From Phytoseiulus persimilis (Eukaryota; Arthropoda; Arachnida; Mesostigmata; Phytoseiidae), in assembly GCA_037576195.1 (NCBI GenBank), contig JAQZDE010000039.1, forward strand, positions 93,343-157,342: DNA of 64,000 nt, given 5' to 3'. Positions 24,301-34,700 of the stretch are shown in pieces. Every line of letters starts with the position of its first letter. The first letter of the stretch is position 1. The translations under genes were made by a program, and so were the position numbers. The notes under the pieces are model-generated. The model had not been told where the DNA came from, did not search any database, and saw only the letters and a program-made list of their open reading frames with translations.

Positions 24301-25214
24301 TTTACAGTTACGAATATTCTTCCTGAAACGGTGAGACCTCAGGTTTTGAGAAAACGAACACTGGAACGACCATCAGGGCTCTGAGGTTGACATTCTGTTG
24401 CGATGCGCGTAATTGGACATCCGAATAAATGTAAACTTACGGTGGTGTCTTCGGATTCGGTGTGTGGCCGCTCTTCGCTCGGTTGTTGTGAACACAGAGA
24501 TATCGTACGTACACAAATTGCCATTTTTCTTCCACCTTCGGAGCCAGCTCAGGCTGTGATTTTCCAAGAGCCGTGCTTTTGCTCTGGTCACGTTTTTGCG
24601 TAGCCACGTCTCTCCCTTTGTTATAGGCGGCAACAGTTCTGGAAGATGTACAGAAACATTTCTAACGTAACAGCCGTTATCACATTGGTTCATTCAATGA
24701 ACGTCATGCACGCCAGTATATCAGTGATCTATAGTTTCACTGACCGAGTCCGAATTGTGTGGCTATGAATCTTCATCGGTATTGCATAAGTCGACAGATA
24801 AGATATAGTGCGGTTGGGTAGTTTCATTCCCCCAATGAGATTCTAGCACGTTTTCGTGGTCGAAAGAACTCGATAACTCTTGTTTGACCGAACTGATTCC
24901 GTCAAATGCTGGCGGCACATCAACTTTCAATCGACCGTACTGTGAGCCGCTCGTCGTCGAGTTTCGGCGACTGTATAGAGTTACCCTCCAGGTGGAATAA
25001 GATAAGTTCTAGATCGGCACAAGCCCGGGGCATTGTGGAACCGGGGCGGAACTTGGCACAAAGTTGGAGCTTGTTCCTCGAATGCTCGAGAGACCTACCT
25101 TGACGTGTTGACTTTATATTGTTGTCCGGTCGCTTGACACCACTCTTCGAAGCGGCTTTTCCACTCTTCCCACGAGTGGAATTCGTCGTTCTCTTTCAGT
25201 AAGGCCGAATCCAT
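18312..25214 (-). CDS. SWIM zinc-finger protein with MULE-transposase-like core (ZSWIM3-like)
   Basis: Twelve coding exons, minus strand: 25214-25099, 24638-24441, 24322-24137, 24005-23747, 23607-23340, 23221-22857, 22759-22627, 22502-22358, 19560-19272, 19210-18922, 18835-18620, 18478-18312. Every junction keeps phase, giving 876 aa. Residues ~1-140 form an N-terminal module typical of ZSWIM1/3 ([14 protein letters not shown]; then [12 protein letters not shown] and CKATVVVKY). Residues ~254-460 resemble a MULE transposase core: LLFDAGYHF (D301), CILLDRE (D366), then CHFHVVR. The SWIM finger is C591-x-C593 ... C603-x-H605. The tail is acidic. Mammalian relatives are domesticated transposase-derived proteins of poorly known role; many introns and a conserved layout argue for a host gene, not a live element. 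The acceptor of exon 10 (cccgag|AGATTT) is weak. Intron 8 (19561-22357) holds the DOHH-NUDT9 gene on the other strand. Confidence 0.8.
20164..22130 (+). CDS. DOHH-NUDT9: Bifunctional fusion: deoxyhypusine hydroxylase + ADP-ribose pyrophosphatase (NUDT9 type)
   Basis: Three exons, 20164-20296, 20387-20822 and 20927-22130, all in phase: 590 aa. Residues 1-310 are a complete DOHH, the HEAT-repeat di-iron enzyme that completes hypusine on eIF5A. All four metal-binding His-Glu pairs are present: H64/E65, H97/E98, H223/E224, H256/E257. The normal DOHH end (FQYADTL, 304-310) runs without stop or intron into a complete NUDT9 domain (about 315-590) that hydrolyses ADP-ribose to AMP and ribose 5-phosphate. 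It keeps [15 protein letters not shown], the Nudix box starting at G469 with REFLEE at 484-489, [13 protein letters not shown] and the terminal AHW. The junction lies inside exon 3. The start at 20164 has context ACAATGG; an in-frame ATG at 20065 is upstream but off-family. No separate mitochondrial presequence precedes the NUDT9 part. Intron 1 is 90 nt and stop-free. Nested antisense in ZSWIM-like intron 8. Confidence 0.93.
22188..22193 (+). terminator. Poly(A) signal of the DOHH-NUDT9 gene
   Basis: AATAAA 58 nt after the stop at 22130. The short distance implies the transcript ends well inside the host intron, before exon 8 of the antisense ZSWIM-like gene at 22358. Confidence 0.75.
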
Positions 25215-26659
25215 TGTTGTCCAACTGGGCCGACTGCGCCTCTTCAGACAACTCTGGAATGCCGCCGACGCTTCTTCCCCACTACACGATTCCGAGCCCG
25301 AGTTTCTTTATAAGCTTTGGTTATGTTCACTTCAGTAGCGATCGGCTTGTTTGTAAACAGGGGTTACCTCTGTCGTCTGCTACTGCTCGCGCCACCGCCA
25401 TCGCTGCCGTTGAATCAAACTGTCATCCGACCGCGCCATTCGCACGCGCACGCTTACAACGATTCGGCGAGATCAACTTCGGATGTTAGAACCACCCGAA
25501 AGAGCATCGTTGTAATCTTCATACGTGGATCGAGCATCGGGCGGCGGAAATCTTGCGCTCCACAAATCGAAAAACGTATCCTTCTCTTTATACATTCAAT
25601 GTCGTCGAATCCCAGTTTTCTCTCCAATACAGATTAACATGCATGCAGTTCCAGCTCGAGAGCTCAATCCATCTCCTCTTTTCCACGCCTCGATTTCTGC
25701 ACTTTTGAATCGAGTTGAAAAGATTCTGGCTCCCAGTTTGAGAACGTTACATCTCCATTGGCCGATATTGTGTTTGACCGTTTTCCCGCAGATATTCCGA
25801 TGGCTCTCCACAGGAATCGATAGCGCTCTACGGCTGTGTTACCTTGACTGAGTATCGAGAGAATTTCATTAAATGTATAAGAGACCACAGTTTTTCGTTG
25901 TTGTCTCGAAAACCGGAAAACGTATCTTCCTCCAGATCTGAGATCACGTGACTCCACATCACGAACTTCGCGCGTTTTGAATCTCGTTCTTTGTGTTCAA
26001 CTCTGTCAGACTTTCCACTGTATGAAGGCGTGAAACTAATCGCATTCAGTGTCACTTGACGCAAATACGCTCTCAGTGGGATCTCGGTAGGCTCGCGGTG
26101 CCGCTCGAGTAACTGATCCTTCACCCTCACGGGACATCGGAAAACTTTCCGGTTATACTCGATGAAAAGATTCATATCGCGAATGCTCCGTAAGGCTCGA
26201 CTCAATGTCAATGAGACTTTTCCTTGGCGATAATTCCTCCACCGTTCCAATCTCTGTGTATTGGACGCGCTAAAATGAACCACATGCCGCAAACTCTAAC
26301 CGCGAAAGTGCGAGAATCATGAGCGATGACTTAAGTTTGATAGATGAAGCCTCTACCCCTATTGGTTCTTCGTTCCTGGATGCGTTTACGATTTTACGCG
26401 AGATATGTGCAACTGACGATACCTTATCTCTTGCTTCTCGCGGCACTTCCGAATGAAACAACTTTAGAGAAAACGCTCCGAGTATGACTCCATTTCCTCT
26501 ACTTGAGTTTATTGTTCCGCTAACGATTGTTCGAAGTCGCATATTAAATTAGGCTTCGATCAAAGGAGAACTCAGCTGGAAAATGATTCTAGTGCAAGTC
26601 GGGACGAGCTGGGTATCAGGGAGGCTCGATCTCGCCGTATTTACAACCCAGATGCACGT
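25215..26659. other. Interval between ZSWIM-like and cuticle genes; overlapping unassigned minus-strand ORFs
   Basis: This should contain the ZSWIM-like promoter and the cuticle-protein 3' UTR. On the minus strand, open frames overlap at 26542-26270, 26292-25828, 25957-25664 and 25811-25596. The second ends near a plausible donor (AAG|GTAACA). The first carries a stretch reading KLKSSLMILALSRLEF, which loosely recalls the C-terminal region of arthropod gustatory receptors, but no transmembrane series can be assembled. I annotate no gene; a decayed receptor copy is one possibility. Confidence 0.25.
26509..26514 (-). terminator. Candidate poly(A) signal of the cuticle protein
   Basis: AATAAA on the minus strand, about 146 nt after the stop codon of the cuticle protein. 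Spacing fits a short 3' UTR. Confidence 0.5.
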
Positions 26660-28626
26660 CTATGAATGTAGTGGCACCAGGACGGCGCGGAAACCGTCGG
26701 GAACCCGCACGTAGCGCATCCGAAGGTCTGGGAAGAGACTGCCGCCTGGGAATCTGTATCGACTTTCCAAATCGCCGGCCGTCGGATAGCGAAGAGGATT
26801 CAGGGGACGTGCTACGTCCGAGGGACTCAACGGAAGTCCAGTCGGAGTAATTGCTAACGGGCTCGGTACACCGTGGGCCAAACCACCCGTAGGTGTGTGC
26901 ACAGGAATCGACGACGGCTGAAGGCTCGATGGAGGTACTCCGGGCCCGGACGAACGCTCGGGATAGGGTAGAGCCGCCGAAGAGCGGAAAATTGCACCCG
27001 CGGTATTCTGGTTGTCGGTTCCGGGCTCGTTGGTGAGCACTTCTGCGCGGAAACCGTTGTGATCGGCGATATAGTTAACACGTCGAACATGACCATCTGG
27101 TTGACGGATTGTGTAGTAACCAACACGACGTCCCGAGGCGTCAGCAACTTCAGAACGAGAATGCGCACCACCGGCCTCAGTTGGCGAAACATAGGCGAAG
27201 CTGAAGGGACGCGGGACTCTGTGTTCTTCATCGCGAGGCACAGGCGGCAGAAGCGTGTGAAGTCGAGTGGCAAAAGATACGTCTATGGGGAGGAGTCCAG
27301 AGCGATCTCGGAAACCTGAGTATCCATGTCGGTAGAGCAGATGGGCGTTACGGTCGTCGACATAACCGGAAGATTTCACCTCGTCTGTGCGCCTGCTAAT
27401 CTCATCTGGCGGGAGCCTACCACGGGTATCCTGGATTGGGGACTCCTTTGCGATTCCCAGAGAGAGAGCGGGCGGAGTAGTCATCGGTTGCGAGAATGGT
27501 GAGGTCGTTGTCGAATCAACATCTCCACCAAGTGAGGCGGATTGAGCCGAGGTTGGCGTCGCGTCAGTGAACGTTGTTGAAGATTGCACCGAAGACAAGC
27601 CCGGATCGAAGTCGGAGATGGAAGGTCCTCCGAAAAGGGACGACGAAGAGGACCCTGATGATTTATCCAAGGGTGAGGAGCTCGATTCAGTCCTTCGACC
27701 TGGAAATTTCCAAACGCATTATTGTTCATCCTTGGAGCGCCTTCGCAGGGCATGCTCCGAAACGTGACTCGAGCCGTAGGCAGCTGACTGCTAGGTAGTC
27801 GCAGACTCACGCAGCGGTTTTTCTCCGAATTCTTGCTGGATCAAGCTCAGGGGACTGTCGTCCTTTTCATCGTCCTCAAGGTCGTTTTGAGCATAGGCAT
27901 AAGCCGCTACGAGAAGCAGCGGGAGGATCCTGGAAGTTAAAGTCGAACTGAGCCGTCTTGCTAGAACCACTCACGCCCACAGTCTCCGGTGTCAACTTCG
28001 GGACAGACACGGATCGGTTAGCGCACTGAACGGTTCAGGGGAATGGGAAAAAGCTCGCATTCACGAGCTCATCAGCTTAGTTCTCTCGTCTCAACATACT
28101 GGTGAAATGACTGCATCAGAGAGACTGCGAAGCAAACGCTCGTCACGGCGGTCGAGGCTGAAATGAGCGCTCAATTCCGAGAGGTTTCTCTTTCTGAACC
28201 TCAGAGAATAGATTCTCTCGACTGGAACGCGTACCTATTACCGCAGCTGCCGCTGCAGCGGTAGTAGTGACGCCGGGCGAAATCTCCGCTTGGACTTCCC
28301 CATCGCATCTTCGCAGAATGAATGTCGTTCCACGGAAAACTCACTAACGTGCGCCACTATAATCAGCCGGCCGTTCCCCACATAATTGCTCCGTAACTGC
28401 GCGCCCGATTGTGCGTGAAAGTGTTAGGCTTGACCAATCATACCGAATCGAAGGGAAAATTCGAAGCGTGTCGAACCACTTGGTTTTCGATTGGGGACGG
28501 GTGAAATCTTGCTCACGACTAAAAACCGGGACCGAGCCATAGGCGACTAGCGACGACTGGGAGTGTATCCAGGAGGGTACCGCACGGTTGCAACTGTCAC
28601 TCAGAGAGCACTTACAAGAACTTCAT
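26660..28626 (-). CDS. Cuticle protein with Rebers-Riddiford chitin-binding domain
   Basis: Secreted structural protein of the exoskeleton. Three coding exons, minus strand: 28626-28616 (only 11 nt, ATGAAGTTCTT), 27929-27811 and 27699-26660; phases agree and give 389 aa. Exons 1-2 encode a signal peptide, MKFLILPLLLVAAYAYA, followed by an acidic segment. Exon 3 begins with a Ser/Thr/Pro-rich region. The chitin-binding core lies around residues 200-270 and shows the expected pattern: RPFSFAYVSP, then GYYTIRQPDG, RRVNYIADHNGF and AEVLTNEPGT. The NYIADHNGFRAEV.TNEPGT form is the one I associate with mite and tick cuticle proteins. A Pro-rich tail follows. A TATA box lies about 75 nt upstream of the start. 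The very short first coding exon is common in arthropod cuticle genes and is supported by the intact signal peptide it creates. Confidence 0.88.
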
Positions 28627-28700
28627 GAGCACTGTGCGGGACGCGGCGTATTCCACTCGACGAATCCAACTTTGTGATGAGGGATGCTTGCCGAGAGCCA

Positions 28701-28707
28701 ATTTATA
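28701..28707 (-). promoter_or_regulatory. TATA box of the cuticle-protein gene
   Basis: TATAAAT on the minus strand (atttata on the plus), 75 nt upstream of the ATG at 28626. This would place transcription start about 45 nt before the ATG, usual for arthropod cuticle genes, which commonly have TATA promoters and very short 5' UTRs. Confidence 0.6.
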
Positions 28708-31700
28708 CTTACAGCTCTCGCACTAAAGCTCCCCAAGGCAAGGCATACTTTTGTTCAGGAGGATCTTTTCAAGAATACCAAGCCACCCACCCACCCGCAC
28801 ACACACAACCACAACTTCTGATATAACTTCTGGAATAAACACACACAGCCACCAACACACCTACAAGCGCGTACTTCAAGTCGTAACAACCGCGGCCCTG
28901 TATTGGTGTGTTGGCCAGCAACGGTACCTCTGTTCTCTTAGTTAAGCGCCTTCTACTGTGGTGCAAAAGATCCGACAATATTTCAATCCTTGACCGAAGT
29001 TTTTCGTACCTTCGGATGATACATATTCCGATGTTGCTACCCTCCCATGTCGCCCAGGGAGTCCTTCTCCTGCTCCAAGGTTGGCTCCCTACGTTCAGCT
29101 CCGCCTGTTGCCTAGAGCGTGTGGAGGTGAACGAGGACTCCGAATCCATTCCACAGAAAGTTGAGTTTGCGGCGAGCTCCAAACTTTCCCTCCTTCCGCG
29201 GCTCCAACAGCCTCTTTCGAGCTCTAAGCGATGCATTTGGGACCCCCCGGGGTTGATGAACGGCGACAACTCCGAGGTGATTGCTGTCTCCAGGTGATTC
29301 GCAGGTTTCACTTGACATCACTTTTCACCTGGGTCGGATCTCAGAAGAAGGACACTAACTACTGTCCTCTGCCATTTGTCAATCAATGCGATCCGGAAAG
29401 CAAACAGACACAAGTCACTGAATCACAGTCGCATAACTAGTTTCCTCCAGCTCATAAACATTGTTTCTCTTCTGAGGGCGACACTCTGTTGTTCTGGGAG
29501 CGGTCAATTGAAGACTCGCCCCTCTTGCTCGTAACGATGTCGCCGGAAGAAGATTTCCATCGGCAAACAATGCGCGGCTCACCTTCCGTCGGCTGTGACA
29601 ACTTGTCACCGACTGCTAGCGGCGACTGTGCGCTCTTTGAACGGAGGACCCTTCAGGAGCTCCCCGACTTCAATCGTGAAGATCACTTCACTGTCAAGAA
29701 CAGAATCAGGACAGAAGAGAAGAAGGGGTCGAATGAGACGATTCGGTGGCATTCTACGGTAGGCAGCCGTACATTGTTGTGCCGACTGCGGAGACATCAC
29801 AGCGGAAACGATCTCTGGGAAATTCGCGTCCCAAAGTCACAACTTGAAAGCTGGTCATATCTAAGCAGTGTTTCTAAGTACCGTTCCTTCGCATTTGATG
29901 CTTGACAGCTAGCCCGTTTGTCGACGGAATGTTCTCAGCAATCGCAATGAATACAATGATGCCTTCTTCCTCGTTCATGTAGGGGAGCCACAAGCCTCGT
30001 GGAACAAAGGGGGCTCGCATTCGATGTATACGAAAACGTCACAATTGAAGTTGCTCTTACGCTTCTTCTGCGAGCCGACAGTGTTCCAGCTGAGGCGCCC
30101 ATGTCGGCATAAGGACGGCATCATGGCTGCGGCCTCAACAACGCGGCGGCGAAAAATCACGAGCGATCCAACTCGATTCAGATTCGATATCGAGGAATGA
30201 TTCGATAACGCCCGATTCGAAACACTCGCGTACGCCGGATTTGAGCCGGAACTGTTGTTCGACGACCGATCTCAGAGCCTTCCAGTCTCTCCGGCAGACT
30301 GCTCCGCCGACCAGAGACGGTGATCTGCCGGAGATGAATCAGATTTCTTGCCGAATTCGTTGATAGATAATCAACGACTTCGATGAGCGAATCGATTGCT
30401 GGATCATGGTGCTGTGGTTGCGCTGAGCTGATGACTGACCGACGAGTCGACCTGCCTGGTGTCGTTTTTGGAGCTGGATTCCACGGCAGCCATGGGTTGA
30501 TATTCAACCTGATGCGGGGTTCCGTACGGGCCAGTGTTCGTGATTCCCACAACGGCTGTTTCAAACAGAGACGATCATTCCAAGAAATTCGAGTCAGACG
30601 GCCCGTCCAGGTTGACACCTATCAATCTTGTATCATTCCCGTTCGAGCTACGTCAATGTTGCACCACTTTTCCGCCGGACGAGGAAGAAACGGCCGACTC
30701 AGCTCTTGAAGATTCACTTAAATGGAGGGAGTCTTTCTCTACCTTGTAATTGCGGTTTTGTCGTGTTGTTTCCTCTGTTCAACGAACCGTGAACCACGAG
30801 TCGTAACAAATAGGGACCTAAGCAGTTCCTGGGAAGAAAGGGGCGTTTGCTATAGAGCTGAGCGTAACACTCGTGTTGCATCGTATTATGGTCATGGAAT
30901 GGGTCAGGAATTTTAGTTTCAACCGGGTGGCGCTTCCCCGGCCCGAAATGCAAGATGGCAAGTCCGGAAAAACACACAAAGTGATGAACTTAACACCTAG
31001 AAGTACTTTACGAAGGTTGCCGTCAGCAACGTAAGAACCGAATGCAACGGACTATGACCCTGGATACATTTTGTAGTGCTGAGGAAGGAATGTTCTGACA
31101 TCCCCGATCGAGTTCCGAGTGCAGAGATTACGAGCAGCGAGAGCAAATCCATTGCTCAACCATGGGTTTGGCGGAGTTCAACGTGATTCCATCGCGCCAG
31201 CGGATTCTAGTTGCAGCATTATCGCTCTCTCGAACAGGGAGTCACGTGAGTCAATAAGCAGCTTCGATTCCGGGAGCGGTCTCTTCAGTGCTTTACATTC
31301 TGCCCGGGAGTATGCGGAAGTTGAGCATGGCCATGGGTCGTCAGCGCCCTCAGGGAGCGAACGGATGTTTCACCGAACCCCAGCGCTTCATCGATGGCAT
31401 CGAAATGTGACAAGGTTCTAGACTTTCCGACACCATGTTCGAGAGGGCCACCGAAGATGTCACGATTATGATTACTCTAGGGTTAACTGGAATCAAACTT
31501 CTCTCGGGCCCTGGGATATCCGCTCTGGGCCAGAGCCTCTGGCTTGTCGAGTGCACGATCGGCCGATCAACACCGGACAACAACGCGAGCCGCGTCCGCT
31601 TTTTTCTCTGCAGGAAAGCCTGGAAATCTCATCGCGATGAGCTAATGGATCTGATTTGGAAGGCAAGGGGCAAAGAGCGAAGAGAGCTCTCCATTCCCTG

Positions 31701-34700
31701 CAGAATCACGGGGGCACCTCACTGCACTTGCGGTCAAGCATTTACGTGGTGCTCACCGAAATATGAGCACCAGGTCCAGCAAAAGAGATTCGAGGATGCA
31801 TCGACGTTCACTGTGCGGGGAACCTCAACCAGCCTTAGCCCATGCAGACAGGGGGTTTCCACAAGGAAGATGGTGCTGCGCAGCGACAGACTGCTAGAAT
31901 CGCTGCTGAAGCTGTCGAAATCCGGTCTAGTTGGAGGTACTCGCATTCAAAGGCCGCGTTATCGCTGCTATTCATTTGCGAGCGACAGTATGGCCTGTAG
32001 CATCCTGATAGCGAGCGTCTCGATCGTGTGCCAAAGCGTGGCCCAGTATTCAAACGAATTTCCATGGGCACACGCATCCACCGACCGTTCATGAACAGAA
32101 TTCAGTGAAGAGAACTAACGCTGGGTTCGACTCCGTTCCCCAGCGATTCGATCTGATTGTGAGAATGATTGGACTGCGGTTAAAACTCGAGCGTCGAGCG
32201 TCTTTCGTGTGCGTGATTCGTTGGCAGGGTGTGTCGAGCTCCGTGAGCACGAACAATGCGCGTTGATTAGATTTCTCTTCCGTGCGGTTCCTCGACGAGC
32301 TCTGGGGCCAACAGACCGACATCGAGAACGCACAGGATGGACTTCGCAGCGACAGCATCAGAAGTTCTTGTGCGAGTTCTGCGTTGGGCACGAAGCTATC
32401 GCAGTTTTTACCGGAAGCGATAGGAGTCCAAACCGGTGTTGATGTGATACAGTAGCCACGAACACTCGATCGGTGTGCTGGATAGAATCCGATTCCAATA
32501 ACACAGATCAAGTCTACAGCTGTCATTCAGGACTTTCGGCCTGGCGCATCACGAATGGTTTGACGCCTGGCTCGAGCCCGGGAAGTCAGACCACAGGAAT
32601 GATTCCTCCTCTAGTTGTGAAGGAAACATTAATTGTGGAAAAACGTGGGTTCATGTGCTAGAGGAGCCATCCGGGTTTCATTATCACCGGCACTTTTTAC
32701 GCGATCTCAATCACGATCGGCGTTATCTCTATCACCACTCGGCTCGGTAAGAAAAAAAACGGACGAATATCTTTTCAAATAACGATCACCAATGGGAAAT
32801 AAGAGCGAGTAGCGGCTAAGCGCTTCGGCTTGCCGAACGCATCCTTAGGATTCGGAATCGCAAGAAAATACGCTTCATGGTTCCCTTAATTCCTTCTAAA
32901 GAAGAAGAAACATTTTTCGGGCCCGAAACGCAACCCGAGTAGTCTTTTACATTGAAGAGTGTGGAAATTTCAATTGAATTTATGCCTAATCGAATAATCA
33001 AAGATAAATGCTCGAGCTGATGAAATCATGGTTTAAATAGTGCAAACGAGCGAAATCTCATTGTTAGTGGAATCTTATAGTATAATCGCTGCTCAACTGA
33101 TTCGGCGGCAGGGGTTTCGTGCCGCTTCGGGTCAGCGAAATCCCTCCAGAGACAACGCAGGCTGATCGGAGAGCCCGAGCCCCAGTATTCAACTTTGTCA
33201 CCAATCTCCGGCGAATCTCTAATCCGTTGGGGCGATCGAGCACCAGTTCGAGGATCGCGCTTCCTCACTCACGACCATCCGTTTTAATGCCATGGGTGTT
33301 TCCCAGCCACTCCGAAACCCAGCTGATTGGCTCGTTCCCAGCTGATTCGTGAGTCGCGTAACGGTGAGATCTCAGGTTCGGAACGAGGAAGATCGGACCC
33401 TACAGAGGGGAGTGAGAGTTCGGAAGCGGAAAAAAAAAACAGATGATAATCAACGACTCAATCGGGATCATTGATCATGTAGAAACTTACATCGAGATAC
33501 CAAACTTCACTTTTCTCCCATTGATTTTATCGAACTTGATGATCTTCCTCAAGACTCTTTCTTGAGATATTCTCACAGCGAGGACTGCGTATTCGAGCCG
33601 GAGTTTTTCCACCCGTTGAAAGTGTCAGCCAATTGTATGCTTTCCTTTTGTGCACCTTTTCCGCGTAGCATCGTTCGGCACTCGTTTAACTCGACACCGA
33701 GATGTTTATCTAGCCACAACAAAATCGCTGAAAAAAGTGACGGGATGTACGGAGGTGAATGTCTGGTTTTCCAACGCATTGAAGTGAGAATCGAGTTAAA
33801 AACTCATTCGCTCAATGGATAGCTTGATTGAGGCCAGCCTTCAATCAGTCGCTATCGGGCGGATGTGATCTCAATACAGCAGCACCAAAGTGAAGAATAT
33901 AGATCCGCGGATTCGGTAACAGGCTGATAGGGAATTGGGCTATGCTCAACTTTTCCAGAATTATCTGCATGGCAAAGCGATTCGACTTAAGTTGGGAAAA
34001 AGGAAAGGAAATAAGCCTCATATCAAAACTGACAGTGTACCAACAATGCTTCCGCGTAGAATGGCAGGATCATGGAACGGGAGTGAAAAATTTATGACTC
34101 TGCTAGATCAACAGCCACTGCAGCTGCAGGTGAGGGTTACGACCAGGTAAAGAGGGATGTACACTATGAGAGTAATACACCTGTGGAGACCACCATCGAA
34201 GTGTTCAACTGCCAGTTGTTCTTGCTTTGTAATTTCAGCCGGGGACTTCTCAGCGTATAATAATCGTTCAGCTCCTGCTCGGTTCTCTTCAGCATTTGCA
34301 TTAGAGCCTCCAGCCTTCAAAGCGCTGGCAATTCCGACACTCTTGAAGACCCTCTAGCAAAAAGTGTCGGATCAAGCCGAATTCAGTTGAGCCATTGTAT
34401 AGTCCAAGATTCAGGGTTCTTCCGTTGTCCAGATCACCCCTCCCGCGCATACTGGCGAACTACGGGCAGAAATGTGGACGAAATTGTACGATCATTATTC
34501 CCTCAGACTCTAACGCATCCGAAGAAGGAGCAAGTCGCCAAATCTGCTGCTTTCGTCCAGTTTCCAGTCGATCCCAGAATTCCAACAGCAGAGCCAGTCC
34601 AGCTCGCTTCTTCATCCGTGTTGAACTCCGTGGTTATGAGAATCTGAGAAAACTGGCGAGGACAGAAACCCGATCTTTTCGTCGGTTGGACATGGGTAAC

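Noticed and set aside
31435-32094. 219-codon plus-strand ORF
   Set aside because: Longest unassigned ORF, but no domain, signal peptide or composition bias. A frame this long is only mildly unexpected by chance across six frames of 64 kb.
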